DNA of 64,000 bases from Sphingobacterium psychroaquaticum (GCF_900177625.1 NZ_FXAU01000002.1:147707-211706); one strand, 5' to 3'. Numbered from the stretch's first letter, positions 26,949-36,178 are shown. Notes: generated by a model from the letters alone, not told the origin. Translations and numbers: made by a program.

Positions 26949-28976
26949 ATGGCAAACAAATTAGCACAGGAATCTTCTCCCTATTTACAGCAACATGCAT
27001 CAAATCCGGTCCATTGGATGCCTTGGGGAGAAGAAGCATTAGCGAAAGCAAAGCAGGAAAACAAACTTATCATCATAAGTGTTGGTTATTCGGCATGTCA
27101 CTGGTGCCACGTCATGGAACGTGAAAGCTTCGAAAATGATGCGATCGCCAAAACCATGAACGAATTTTACGTTTCTATTAAGGTTGACCGCGAGGAACGT
27201 CCGGATATTGACCAGATCTATATGATTGCCGTACAGCTGATGACCAATGCCGGCGGGTGGCCCCTCAATTGTATATGTCTCCCAGACGGGCGCCCCATCT
27301 ACGGTGGCACCTACTTCAAACCCAAGGATTGGCAGAATATTTTACTGCAAATAGCACGAATGTGGGAGGAAACACCAGAAGTAGCACTGGATTATGCGGA
27401 TCGATTGACGGCAGGCATACGAAAAGCGGAACGACTTCCTATCCGCCCTGTCCCCGAGACATATACAAAAACAGATTTACACGATATTATTACCCCTTGG
27501 AAAGCGCAGTTCGACACGAACGAAGGAGGCTACGATCGCGCACCCAAATTTCCGCTACCCAATAACTGGTTGTTTTTTTTACGATACGGTGCACTTGCAG
27601 GTGATACCCCCATTACCGATCATGTTCATTTCACCTTAGAGAAAATTGCCAATGGCGGAATCTATGATCATATAGGAGGCGGTTTTGCCCGCTACAGTGT
27701 CGATGACAGATGGCATGTTCCGCATTTTGAAAAAATGCTGTACGACAACGGGCAGTTAATTTCACTCTATAGTGAGGCTTATCAACAAAAACCTAACCCA
27801 AAATACAAACGTGTAGTAGCCGAGACAATAGCATGGGCACAACGCGAAATGCTCGCCGAAAATAACGGTTTCTATGCAGCACTTGATGCGGACAGCGAAG
27901 GCGTGGAAGGAAAGTTCTATACCTTTCAACACGAAGAACTAAAACAAGTCCTGGGAAAGGACGCCCCACTTTTTATACCGTATTTCAACATAACCGAAGG
28001 CGGAAATTGGCAGGAAGAACAGACTAATGTGTTAAACTGTGATATGGATGCGGACGCCTTGGCACTTTCATCTGGGTTCTCCGAGACAGAATGGGAAGAT
28101 TACCTGAGGGACACCAAAAAGAAAGTACTTAATTATCGTGAAAACCGTATCAGACCGGGGCTCGACAACAAACAGCTTACCACGTGGAACGCTCTGATGG
28201 TACAAGGACTAACTGATGCCTACCGGGTCTTCAATGAACCTGCCTACCTGGAACAAGCACTAAAAACCGCACATTTCATAAAAGAATATGCACAAGCGGA
28301 TGACAGGCTATTACACCAACCGGCGGATAGTAACCGTAAAATTCTAGCCTTTCTCGATGATTACGCTTTTACAGCGCAAGCTTTTATTGCCCTATATGAA
28401 GCGACATTTGATGAATCGTGGCTACACCAAGCCGACAAACTCGCAACACAGGCCGTTGCGACCTTTTATGACAGCGAACAACAAGCGTTTTTCTATACCG
28501 CAGCCGATGCCGAACAGCTCATTGCCCGTAAAAGTGAAATTATGGATAATGTCATTCCATCCTCCTCCTCGACCATCGTACGCGTACTATACAGATTGGG
28601 CGAAATGCTAGATAAACCAGATTTCACCACTTTAGGTGATCAAGTGTTTGCAAATGTATTCCCGCATATCAAACAATACGGCTCCGCCTACTCCAATTGG
28701 GGTATTCAATTGCTTGAACATATATATGGTGTAAATGAAATTGCACTCACCGGTGAACAAGCCCTAGACTGGCGCACAGAAGTCGATAAACACTATATAC
28801 CTAATAAAATTACAATGGGTGGCACAAAAAGTGAACTTCCTTTGCTCAAGGATAAAGGAGGTTTCGATGCAAAAGCATACCTTTGTAGAAACAAAACATG
28901 CAGTCTGCCACTAGGTTCGGTTGCAGAGATTATTGAATTAATAAACAATAACCGGGATAATACCCGAGTAAACTAA
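26949..28976 (+). CDS. Thioredoxin-domain protein of the YyaL/DUF255 family
   Basis: 675 residues, the family length. The N-terminal thioredoxin-like domain has the opening [14 protein letters not shown] and a CHWC motif (Cys50, Cys53), followed by an (alpha/alpha)6 barrel like those of N-acylglucosamine 2-epimerases ([20 protein letters not shown] in part). Relatives include B. subtilis YyaL and mammalian SPATA20; the function is not established. There is no signal peptide, so it is cytoplasmic. slyD-like starts five bases after it, so the two are co-transcribed. Confidence 0.9.
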   Translation: MANKLAQESSPYLQQHASNPVHWMPWGEEALAKAKQENKLIIISVGYSACHWCHVMERESFENDAIAKTMNEFYVSIKVDREERPDIDQIYMIAVQLMTNAGGWPLNCICLPDGRPIYGGTYFKPKDWQNILLQIARMWEETPEVALDYADRLTAGIRKAERLPIRPVPETYTKTDLHDIITPWKAQFDTNEGGYDRAPKFPLPNNWLFFLRYGALAGDTPITDHVHFTLEKIANGGIYDHIGGGFARYSVDDRWHVPHFEKMLYDNGQLISLYSEAYQQKPNPKYKRVVAETIAWAQREMLAENNGFYAALDADSEGVEGKFYTFQHEELKQVLGKDAPLFIPYFNITEGGNWQEEQTNVLNCDMDADALALSSGFSETEWEDYLRDTKKKVLNYRENRIRPGLDNKQLTTWNALMVQGLTDAYRVFNEPAYLEQALKTAHFIKEYAQADDRLLHQPADSNRKILAFLDDYAFTAQAFIALYEATFDESWLHQADKLATQAVATFYDSEQQAFFYTAADAEQLIARKSEIMDNVIPSSSSTIVRVLYRLGEMLDKPDFTTLGDQVFANVFPHIKQYGSAYSNWGIQLLEHIYGVNEIALTGEQALDWRTEVDKHYIPNKITMGGTKSELPLLKDKGGFDAKAYLCRNKTCSLPLGSVAEIIELINNNRDNTRVN

Positions 28977-28981
28977 GTAAA

Positions 28982-29482
28982 ATGGCAATAGAAAACAACA
29001 ATGTAGTTACGTTAAATTACAAACTCCATACCGTTGAAGAGAACGGTGAAAGAACTTTCGTTGAAGAAACAACAAGCGAAAACCCGTTAACATTCCTTTA
29101 CGGCGTAGGTATGATGTTACCTAAATTCGAGGAGAATATCGTTGGTCTTAATGTAGGAGAAAAAGGTTCATTCACCTTAGCAGCAAATGATGCTTATGGA
29201 GAAATCGATGAGCGCGCTTTTGCACAGTTGCCAGCCGATATGTTCAACGAAACAGGTCTTCCTCCAGTAGGAGAAGTTATTCCTTTACAAGATAACCAAG
29301 GAAACCAATTCCGTGCTGTTGTCGTAGAGGTAAGCCCTGAAGTTGTTGTTGCTGACTTAAACCACCCTATGGCTGGTAAAACATTAAGTTTCGAAGTAGA
29401 AATCCTTGCTGTTCGCCCAGCTACTGAAGAAGAATTGGCACATGGCCACTCTCATGGTGTAGATGGTGACGAAGCGCACTAA
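28982..29482 (+). CDS. FKBP-type peptidyl-prolyl isomerase, SlyD-like
   Basis: 166 residues. The split FKBP domain with an inserted IF flap is recognisable: FLYGVGMMLPKFEENIVGL, then ANDAYGEIDERAF, and the C-terminal HPMAGKTLSFEVEIL. A short His-containing tail (HGHSHGVDGDEAH) may bind metal, but it is far shorter than in E. coli SlyD. It is a cytoplasmic prolyl isomerase and chaperone. A strong terminator follows. Confidence 0.92.
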   Translation: MAIENNNVVTLNYKLHTVEENGERTFVEETTSENPLTFLYGVGMMLPKFEENIVGLNVGEKGSFTLAANDAYGEIDERAFAQLPADMFNETGLPPVGEVIPLQDNQGNQFRAVVVEVSPEVVVADLNHPMAGKTLSFEVEILAVRPATEEELAHGHSHGVDGDEAH

Positions 29483-29508
29483 GTAATTATATATTACATC
29501 ACACGAAG

Positions 29509-29561
29509 CGTCATTGCGGTTTTAGGCGTAAATTCACGCCAACCGCAATGACGTTTTTTTT
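29509..29561 (+). terminator. Strong terminator after the SlyD-like gene
   Basis: A 13-base-pair stem, CGTCATTGCGGTT (29509-29521) with AACCGCAATGACG (29541-29553), contains a second small hairpin GGCGT/ACGCC in its loop and is followed by eight T. Confidence 0.92.
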
Positions 29562-29841
29562 GTTAGCATCAATACCTCCTCCCTGTTCGCCGGATGCTGC
29601 ACGCGCAAAATTTAATTCCAAAAAAAACTATTTTTCTAACCTATTTATACATACACCCCACCTAATATAGAATTTTGTATAAATTCAGTAATGATTTTGT
29701 CACAATAATTGCGATAGTTATCCACAGAATCACAAATAATCGTATTTTTGCAGCTTGAAATTGAGCCTTTGTAAAGTCTATACTACAGAATAAAATCAAA
29801 AGTAGTCTGCATTACAAGGATATATTTGATGACCATATTAT
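29562..29841 (+). promoter_or_regulatory. Upstream region of fabH with -7 element and a DnaA-box match
   Basis: No gene is seen here. TATTTTTG at 29743-29750 fits TAnnTTTG and would start a transcript about 85 bases ahead of fabH; no good -33 element is seen. TTATCCACA at 29718-29726 is a perfect match to the E. coli DnaA box and lies 16 bases upstream of the -7 element. It is a single copy, so it may be chance or a transcription-control site rather than an origin. Confidence 0.4.
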
Positions 29842-30840
29842 ATGAGTGATAGTTTACCAAACAAAGTATTTGCGGCGATTACAGCAATTGGAGGATATAT
29901 TCCACAAAATAAACGCACAAACTTTGACTTAGAACAAGTCTGTGATACTTCGGACGAATGGATTGTAAAACGTACAGGTATTAAAGAACGCCGCATACTG
30001 GAAGAAGAGTTAGCAACTTCGGATATGGCGGTTCGTGCAATCCAAGATCTAGCTACGCAGTTTGGCAAGAATATACATGACGTGGATGCCCTTCTCGTCG
30101 CAACTTCAACACCTGACATGCCTATGCCGGCAACAGCAAATATAATTGCGGAGAAATTAGGGTTGAACAATGTTTGGGCTTTTGATATGAACGCAGCTTG
30201 TTCTGGCTTTTTATATGCCTTGGACATGGGGGCTTCCTTAGTAGAAACACGCCGCTATAAAAATGTACTTATCGTAGGTGCAGATAATATTAGCACCTAT
30301 GTTGATATGCAGGACCGTTCCACTAATATCTTATTTGGAGATGGGGCAGGTGTCGTATGGTTAGAACCTTCCGAAGAGGGCGGTGTAATCGATGCGTACT
30401 TGCAGAGCAATGGTTCTGGACGTGCATTCTTGAATATCGAAGCAGGTGGTTCTTTATATCCAGTCGATGAAAACACCCCGCTCACAGACAAAAGATACTT
30501 AAAGCAGGACGGAAAAACAGTATTCAAACATGCCGTACAATCAATGAGCGATGCTTGTATGAATGTATTGCAACGTAATAACTTGACAATCGACGATGTA
30601 AACTGGCTTGTCCCACATCAGGCAAACCAACGCATTATTGATGCGGTAGGACGTTCTATCAATATCGCAGAAGGAAAGACATTAAGCAATATCGAGTATT
30701 TGGGAAATACCATTGCAGCCACGATCCCACTTTGTATATGGGAAAATCTAAAACAAATAAAAACCGGTGACCTGGTTATGCTTACAGCTTTTGGCGCAGG
30801 TTTCTCCTGGGGAGCCAGTCTCTTTAGATGGATGATATAG
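29842..30840 (+). CDS. fabH: Beta-ketoacyl-ACP synthase III
   Basis: 332 residues. The thiolase-fold KAS III triad is visible: Cys120 (NAACSGFLYA), His259 (VPHQANQRI) and Asn289 (YLGNTIAA). It condenses acyl-CoA with malonyl-ACP to start fatty acid synthesis; in Bacteroidota it often uses branched primers. rpmF and plsX, frequent neighbours of fabH, are not adjacent. It stands alone between a promoter-like region and a terminator. Confidence 0.94.
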   Translation: MSDSLPNKVFAAITAIGGYIPQNKRTNFDLEQVCDTSDEWIVKRTGIKERRILEEELATSDMAVRAIQDLATQFGKNIHDVDALLVATSTPDMPMPATANIIAEKLGLNNVWAFDMNAACSGFLYALDMGASLVETRRYKNVLIVGADNISTYVDMQDRSTNILFGDGAGVVWLEPSEEGGVIDAYLQSNGSGRAFLNIEAGGSLYPVDENTPLTDKRYLKQDGKTVFKHAVQSMSDACMNVLQRNNLTIDDVNWLVPHQANQRIIDAVGRSINIAEGKTLSNIEYLGNTIAATIPLCIWENLKQIKTGDLVMLTAFGAGFSWGASLFRWMI

Positions 30841-30869
30841 GGCAGTTTGTCCGACTAAAATAAATAGAG

Positions 30870-30899
30870 AAGCTTTGGTAGTAGTGCCAAAGCTTTTTT
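30870..30899 (+). terminator. Terminator of fabH
   Basis: A nine-base-pair stem, AAGCTTTGG (30870-30878) with CCAAAGCTT (30887-30895), an eight-base loop and a T-run. Confidence 0.88.
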
Positions 30900-30900
30900 G

Positions 30901-31230
30901 TTGCCACGCTGAGCCATGTCATTCTGAGCCTCTCGAAGGACGATCGAAGGATTCTTCTCTATGCCGGAGGGGCATCTTTTTTTTTACCTTAAAAAAGAAA
31001 CAAAACCGAACGCAGTGAGCTCATCAACTTGTTGATAAAACTCGTCGCTAGGAATTTTTGCAAGGAATGGGCAGTGCAAAGGCTAGTTGCTATAGATTGC
31101 AAATATTCCGCAGGCGACAGTTAGCGGTTAAAGAGAGTTAGAAGCTATACCGTAGTTACAACAAGATATCGTCATCTCGACACAGGAGAGATCTAGAGAA
31201 AGGCTTTTTATGAAACTTTTCTTACTTTAG
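30901..31230. repeat. Mosaic of dispersed-repeat fragments between fabH and the serine hydrolase gene
   Basis: No convincing gene. GTCATTCTGAG followed by CTCGAAGGA and TCGAAGGATTCTTC (30918-30956) resembles motifs scattered between genes in many Bacteroidota. A terminator-like hairpin ATGCC-ggagg-GGCAT with nine T follows (30961-30985), then ATCAAC-tt-GTTGAT (31023-31036), and GTCATCTCGAC...GGAGAGATCT (about 31168-31194), a second degenerate copy of the same kind. At the end, TACTTTAG (31223-31230) may be the -7 element of the next gene. Confidence 0.45.
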
Positions 31231-31253
31231 CCCTGCACTATTTAAACAAACCC

Positions 31254-32150
31254 ATGAAAATCACAACCACCCTACTTTTATGCCTTTTTAGCTCACTTGT
31301 ATGGGCACAAAAAACAGACAAAAAACTAGAAGAACGCCTAAAAAAGGAAACGGAAAATTTCCAAGGCGATATCGGTATATATGTACAACATTTTAAGAAA
31401 AACACCACGGTTAACATCCTAGCAGATACTATTTTTCCAACCGCCAGTATTGTCAAAGTACCCATACTGGTAGGTGTTTTCAACAAAATAAATGAAGGGA
31501 GTTTAACGCTACGTCAGCCCTTCCGATACGACGCTAAACGTGTGTATGGCGGTTCTGGTTTAATGCAGTTCTATAAGGATAGCGCAGAAACAGAACTATC
31601 CATTATGATTTCACTGATGTTGACCTATAGTGACAATGTAACGTCCATATGGAACCAGGAACTGGCCGGTGGTGGCGTCGAGATTAATCGTATAATGGAT
31701 CAATTAGGATTGGTAAACACCAAAGTAAATTCGAGAACCACGGGGCGAGAACAACTGTGGCGCAAATATGGCTGGGGACAGACCACACCCCAAGAAATTG
31801 CCTCACTGATGCACCTTATCCGCAGCGGCAAAGTATTTAACCCGCAGCTTTCCGACAAGATGTACCGTTATTTGAAAAATCAATTCTACAATGAGCGATC
31901 GCTTTCCCAGATACCAGCAGAAATTGCAACAGCGTCCAAAACAGGATCCGTCGATGATGCACGAGGAGAAGTGGTGTATGTACATGCGCCTTCGGGCGAC
32001 TATGTCTTTTCGGTATTAACGAAAAACAATAAAGATCAAAGCTGGACTGACGAAAATGAGGCGGAAAAAATTACGCGAAAAATAGCCAGCATCATCTGGA
32101 ACTATTACGAGCCAAAACATCCCTATACCGCATATCCACCCATAAAATAG
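31254..32150 (+). CDS. Class A beta-lactamase-like serine hydrolase
   Basis: 298 residues with a Sec signal peptide ending near VWAQ. All three active-serine motifs are present: SIVK (Ser65, Lys68), SDN (residues 126-128) and KTG (229-231). A TTP motif before the next helix fits class A enzymes, but the omega loop is shorter: the candidate general base Glu166 is followed by QLW, not by the usual PELN, and lies only about 11 residues before TTP. It may be a weak or non-beta-lactamase serine hydrolase. No regulator is adjacent. Confidence 0.8.
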   Translation: MKITTTLLLCLFSSLVWAQKTDKKLEERLKKETENFQGDIGIYVQHFKKNTTVNILADTIFPTASIVKVPILVGVFNKINEGSLTLRQPFRYDAKRVYGGSGLMQFYKDSAETELSIMISLMLTYSDNVTSIWNQELAGGGVEINRIMDQLGLVNTKVNSRTTGREQLWRKYGWGQTTPQEIASLMHLIRSGKVFNPQLSDKMYRYLKNQFYNERSLSQIPAEIATASKTGSVDDARGEVVYVHAPSGDYVFSVLTKNNKDQSWTDENEAEKITRKIASIIWNYYEPKHPYTAYPPIK

Positions 32151-32158
32151 TAGCCAAA

Positions 32159-32785
32159 CTAAACCAGCACTCTTATTTCATTACGAAGGAGAACGATCTT
32201 ATGTTCGTTCTCCAATTTTTTTAAAAGCCGTGACACCACAACGCGTGATGTGTTAAGCTCCGTCGCAATCTGCTGATGTGTCAACGTTAAAATACGATCG
32301 TCTAACAATTTCGCTTTCTCCACCAAATAACTCTCAATACGTTCTTCCATATTCGAAAAGGCTAAACTATCCACGGCCTGCAACATCTCATTCATCCGCT
32401 CAGCATAGCTATTCATAATAAAGTTGCGCCAAGATGCATACTTCGAAAGCCAAGTATTAAGATACATATTGGGCACCATAGCCACGGTACTTTCCGTTTC
32501 CGCCAAGGCACGGATTTCGCTTTTCTTATCCCCCACACAACAGGCAATAGACATCGTACAAGTTTCCCCTTTCTCAAGGTAATACAACAACAATTCACCT
32601 TCTGTCTCATCCAGCCGCATAATCTTTATCGCACCTTGCAGCAATAAGGGCATCATTTTAACATATTGACCAAAATCCACAATCACATCACCTTCCTGAA
32701 ACACCTTTAGTGTGGCAACCTGGTCGATCTCCTCGATCAAAGCAGGCTCTAGCAGCCCAGCAAATGTTTTATGGATTAAGCTCAT
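32159..32785 (-). CDS. Crp/Fnr-family transcriptional regulator, cysteine-containing
   Basis: 208 residues. An N-terminal cyclic-nucleotide-binding-like beta roll is followed by a long dimer helix and a C-terminal winged helix (LTHQQIATELNTSRVVVSRLLKKLE in part). The roll holds three cysteines at residues 76, 82 and 83 (CTMSIACC); no iron-sulfur Cys cluster of Fnr type is seen at the N-terminus. It is the last gene of the sulfur operon, six bases after the persulfide dioxygenase gene, which suggests a persulfide- or sulfide-responsive regulator of that operon. That role is inferred. Confidence 0.88.
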   Translation of the reverse strand: MSLIHKTFAGLLEPALIEEIDQVATLKVFQEGDVIVDFGQYVKMMPLLLQGAIKIMRLDETEGELLLYYLEKGETCTMSIACCVGDKKSEIRALAETESTVAMVPNMYLNTWLSKYASWRNFIMNSYAERMNEMLQAVDSLAFSNMEERIESYLVEKAKLLDDRILTLTHQQIATELNTSRVVVSRLLKKLENEHKIVLLRNEIRVLV

Positions 32786-32791
32786 ATCTCC

Positions 32792-34174
32792 CTAGACGGT
32801 AACAGTTGGTTTCCCTTGCGCTTTCCAGTCTAAGAAACTACCTGCGTAATTAAGAAGATGCTCAAAGCCTTGTTTCTCCAAATAAGAATAAGCAATCGTT
32901 GCACGGTCTCCCGATTGACACTGAATAATAAGGTGCTTATTCCGTAAATCACTTAAATCAGTCTTTGGCAAGTAACCGATAAAACGATGAACAGCTCCCG
33001 GAATATGTGACGCTTGATACTCACTAAGCGAGCGAATATCTAAAAGCATATATCCTTCCTTATCCTTTAATTCTTCAACCGCCTGGGCATCCACTACATG
33101 GGTCTTTACCAAATCAACGCCTGAGAGATCCGTCACATACCCTTCGATATTATCCATACCAATACGCATTAACTTACGTGTTATCTCTTCTTTCTCTTCT
33201 TCCGTAGCAATGATCACCAGCCGTTGATCGTAAGTCAACATCCAGCCCGCCCAATTCGCAAGGGCATTATTATGCTGAATATTAATTGAGCCTTTTATAT
33301 GGCCATCAGCGAACTTCGTTTTATGACGGGCATCAACTAATGTTAATCCACCAGCACGCAAAACATCGGCAATCGCTATTGTAGGGTGATCAGGAACTTC
33401 AACTAATAAAGGGCGATCTACCTTATTCAATCTCTTCATCATCCCAAAATAAGTCGGCGCTTCGGGCTGATCACGCAATAAATAATCTTTAAAACCTTCG
33501 TAGTCATCTCCAAATTGGAATGCCCAATTTCGGATTTTCTCGTACCCAACGGTACTACTTGGCACAGCTCCAAGAGCTTTCCCACAGGCCGAACCGGCAC
33601 CATGGCCGGGCCATACCTGCACATAATCAGGCAGTGCAACAAACTTCTTCAGCGACTCGAACATCTGTTGAGCACCGATTTCTTTTGTCCCCATAATTCC
33701 AGCAGCTTCCTCCAAAAGATCAGGTCTACCAATATCTCCGACGAACACAAAATCACCCGTAAAGATCATCACCGGTTCGTCTGAAGCGGGATGGTCGCGC
33801 AGCAGGAAACTGATACTCTCGGGCGTATGCCCTGGAGTATGCATCACTTCTAGACTCAAATTACCAACCCGCAAACGGTCCCCATCACGCAGCCCTTCAT
33901 GTGCAAACTCGTACTGCCAATTTTCACCGCCCTCGTCCGAGAGGTACATCTGTGCACCGGTTACCTCGGCTAGTTCCCGAGTGCCGGACAGAAAATCGGC
34001 ATGGATATGCGTTTCGGCAACATGGGTAATACGCATATTATTGCGCTTTGCTATTTCCAAATAGGTATCAATATCCCTTTTTGCATCAATCACAATAGCT
34101 ACATTTTTTGCTTGGCAACCGATAAAATAACTTCCTTGCGCCAATGTCTTATCGTATACTTGTTGAAAGAACAT
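32792..34174 (-). CDS. Persulfide dioxygenase-rhodanese fusion, CstB-like
   Basis: 460 residues in three parts. The metallo-beta-lactamase domain has THIHADF (His56, His58, Asp60), MHTPGH (His112, His116), Asp141 and His191, the iron ligand set of ETHE1-type persulfide dioxygenases. A first rhodanese-like domain (about 265-355) lacks the catalytic Cys. The second (about 365-460) has CQSGDRA with Cys419. This order matches S. aureus CstB, which oxidises low-molecular-weight persulfide to thiosulfate. It is cytoplasmic and encoded between the TauE/SafE gene and the Crp-type regulator. Confidence 0.9.
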   Translation of the reverse strand: MFFQQVYDKTLAQGSYFIGCQAKNVAIVIDAKRDIDTYLEIAKRNNMRITHVAETHIHADFLSGTRELAEVTGAQMYLSDEGGENWQYEFAHEGLRDGDRLRVGNLSLEVMHTPGHTPESISFLLRDHPASDEPVMIFTGDFVFVGDIGRPDLLEEAAGIMGTKEIGAQQMFESLKKFVALPDYVQVWPGHGAGSACGKALGAVPSSTVGYEKIRNWAFQFGDDYEGFKDYLLRDQPEAPTYFGMMKRLNKVDRPLLVEVPDHPTIAIADVLRAGGLTLVDARHKTKFADGHIKGSINIQHNNALANWAGWMLTYDQRLVIIATEEEKEEITRKLMRIGMDNIEGYVTDLSGVDLVKTHVVDAQAVEELKDKEGYMLLDIRSLSEYQASHIPGAVHRFIGYLPKTDLSDLRNKHLIIQCQSGDRATIAYSYLEKQGFEHLLNYAGSFLDWKAQGKPTVTV

Positions 34175-34235
34175 ATTGTATTTTTTTTAATTAAACATCA
34201 AATTCATAAAACCACGGATTCTCTTTTCTACACCC

Positions 34236-35021
34236 CTACACAAGAACGACCTCACGAAGAATAATATAAATCCCCATTACTAATATCAAATAACCAAACA
34301 TCCGTTTCAAATGCTGTCCTTTAATCCGGTGCGAAAGGGCGAATCCTATAAATATACCAATAACAGCGCAGGTAGTATACCCTAAAATTAATGGCCAGTC
34401 GAAATCCACAAATTTCTCCGCATCTCCTATCACACCAAAGAGGGAATTGATCGTGATGATCACTAAAGAAGTCGATACCGCTCTTTTTATTGGCATGCCA
34501 TAAAAATTAACCAATGCCGGAATGATCAAAAAACCGCCCCCAGCTCCAACTGTACCTGTAACAAGCCCCACCAATAACCCTTGAGAGATAACTTGCCACA
34601 AAGGAATACGTGCGGAGGCATCAAGGTGCGACTCCTGCTCCTTGATCATCGTCCAAGAAGAAGCTAACATCACAATGGCAAACAAAACCATCAACAACAC
34701 ACCTTGTTCCACCTCGATCCCAGCAATCACAATAACATCCGGCACCAACGGTAAAAGAAATAACCGTGTAACAAAAACCATCAACAATGAAGGAATTCCG
34801 AAGGTTACGATTTTATTCAGATCAACTTCCTTTGCCATAACGCCGCGAACCGAACCGACGAACGAGGTGATACCAATTGCAAAAAGAGAATATGTCGTTG
34901 CCATAATCGGGTCTACTCCCATCACATACACCAGTATTGGCACCGTTAAAATTGTACCGCCACTTCCGACCAACCCTAAGGTCGCTCCCACTACAATTGC
35001 CAATAAAAAACCAATTAACAT
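34236..35021 (-). CDS. Sulfite/organosulfur exporter, TauE/SafE family
   Basis: 261 residues with about eight transmembrane segments in two related halves: GLVGSGGTILTVPIL near residue 18 and GTVGAGGGFLIIPALV near residue 155 are the duplicated family motif. Members move sulfite, sulfoacetate or related anions across the inner membrane. In this operon it could export sulfite or thiosulfate made by the neighbouring persulfide dioxygenase. Confidence 0.9.
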   Translation of the reverse strand: MLIGFLLAIVVGATLGLVGSGGTILTVPILVYVMGVDPIMATTYSLFAIGITSFVGSVRGVMAKEVDLNKIVTFGIPSLLMVFVTRLFLLPLVPDVIVIAGIEVEQGVLLMVLFAIVMLASSWTMIKEQESHLDASARIPLWQVISQGLLVGLVTGTVGAGGGFLIIPALVNFYGMPIKRAVSTSLVIITINSLFGVIGDAEKFVDFDWPLILGYTTCAVIGIFIGFALSHRIKGQHLKRMFGYLILVMGIYIILREVVLV

Positions 35022-35095
35022 ACAGTCAATTTAAAGAGTAAACTCATCGCTGAGAAGGTTATTAAACGATTCACCAAAATTAAGATTTCGCCCAA

Positions 35096-35509
35096 TTAAT
35101 GCGGCAACTTATCTTTTAGCATCCCATACAGGTAAGTCCCCGCCAAAGCAAAAATGGCGACAACTAGCATCGGGAAGACACCTGCACCAATAAGCACGAA
35201 CACCGGCCCAGGACATGCACCAACCAAGGCCCAGCCCATCCCGAAGAAAATCCCGCCGATAAGATACCGCGGAATAGTCTTGCTTTTCGGCTTAATCGTA
35301 ATCACCTGTCCGTCTATATCTTTCGCACCGCTACGCTTCATCCATTGGATACCGATGACACCAATCAACAACGCCGTGGCAATAAAGCCATACATGTGTA
35401 TAGATTGAAAATTAAACATCTCGTAAATACGAAACCATGAAGCAGCTTCGGCTTTATACATCGCCATCCCGAACAGTACGCCTAAAAGTATATATATCAA
35501 TCGTTTCAT
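35096..35509 (-). CDS. YeeE/YedE-family sulfur transporter, short half (DUF6691)
   Basis: 137 residues with four hydrophobic segments. The motif GACPGPVF carries a conserved cysteine (Cys99), as in the thiosulfate transporter family of YeeE/TsuA. It lies four bases from the other half-gene. Together they would make one transporter equivalent; in other bacteria the two halves also occur as a pair. It probably moves thiosulfate, sulfide or a persulfide. Confidence 0.85.
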   Translation of the reverse strand: MKRLIYILLGVLFGMAMYKAEAASWFRIYEMFNFQSIHMYGFIATALLIGVIGIQWMKRSGAKDIDGQVITIKPKSKTIPRYLIGGIFFGMGWALVGACPGPVFVLIGAGVFPMLVVAIFALAGTYLYGMLKDKLPH

Positions 35510-35513
35510 TATA

Positions 35514-36068
35514 CTAGAATATTAAGGGAAAGAATAAGTGAACCATCAACAGACCACCAATAAAAAAACCAATCACAGCCACTAAAGAAGGCCACTGTAG
35601 CTCACTCAGTCCAGTAATAGCGTGGCCAGAGGTACATCCGCCGGCATAGCGCGTACCAAAACCTATCAATAACCCGCCGATCGCCCACAAAAGTATATTA
35701 TGCCAACTCCACGAGCCAAACAACTCCGTGGGTGCATAAGCCTCCCCCGCACTCATAAACCCTTGTTCATGAAGCTGTGCGATCGTCGTCTCTGCCAATT
35801 GTGGGGCCGTCCCGTTCGACAAAAACTGAACCGAAACAAAACCACCAATTACAGCGCCCAAGAGAAAAAGAAGATTCCATTGTTGTGCACGCCAGTCAAA
35901 GCGAAAAAAATCACAGGATTTACCAGCACCCAAGGCCGCACACATCGTCCTGAAATTAGACGAAAATCCAAAAGTTTTACCCAGCCATATCAATGCGATC
36001 ATCACAAATGCGACAAGCGCCCCTCCCACATACCAAGGCCACGGATTCATTAACCATTCCATAGTCAT
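35514..36068 (-). CDS. YeeE/YedE-family sulfur transporter, long half
   Basis: 184 residues with about five hydrophobic segments. GGCTSGHAITG near the C-terminus (Cys145) is the YeeE/YedE cysteine motif. It is the first gene of the five-gene sulfur operon, and a promoter and palindrome lie upstream. In E. coli YeeE, cysteines along the pore pass thiosulfate; the substrate here is inferred from family and neighbours. Confidence 0.87.
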   Translation of the reverse strand: MTMEWLMNPWPWYVGGALVAFVMIALIWLGKTFGFSSNFRTMCAALGAGKSCDFFRFDWRAQQWNLLFLLGAVIGGFVSVQFLSNGTAPQLAETTIAQLHEQGFMSAGEAYAPTELFGSWSWHNILLWAIGGLLIGFGTRYAGGCTSGHAITGLSELQWPSLVAVIGFFIGGLLMVHLFFPLIF

Positions 36069-36087
36069 ATAATTTTTCTGTACACTA

Positions 36088-36121
36088 CAAAGATGCTGTA
36101 TTAAATAACAACTTTCTGTTA
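36088..36121 (-). promoter_or_regulatory. Promoter with 5-6-5 palindrome upstream of the sulfur operon
   Basis: TAACA-N6-TGTTA at 36106-36121 has the spacing of a Crp/Fnr-family operator. On the minus strand CATCTTTG (36095-36088), one base from TAnnTTTG, would be the -7 element, so the palindrome overlaps the -33 region of the operon whose last gene encodes a Crp/Fnr-type regulator. Confidence 0.5.
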
Positions 36122-36178
36122 CTTATGTTACACAACGACAAAAAGTAGGTCAAAAAATAAGCCCTATCACAGTAACTT

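Noticed and set aside
29718..29726. Possible replication origin from a perfect DnaA box near fabH
   Set aside because: It is a single box without a cluster of further boxes, without dnaA or dnaN nearby and without a clear AT-rich unwinding stretch; rpmH, sometimes near the origin, is 22 kb away.
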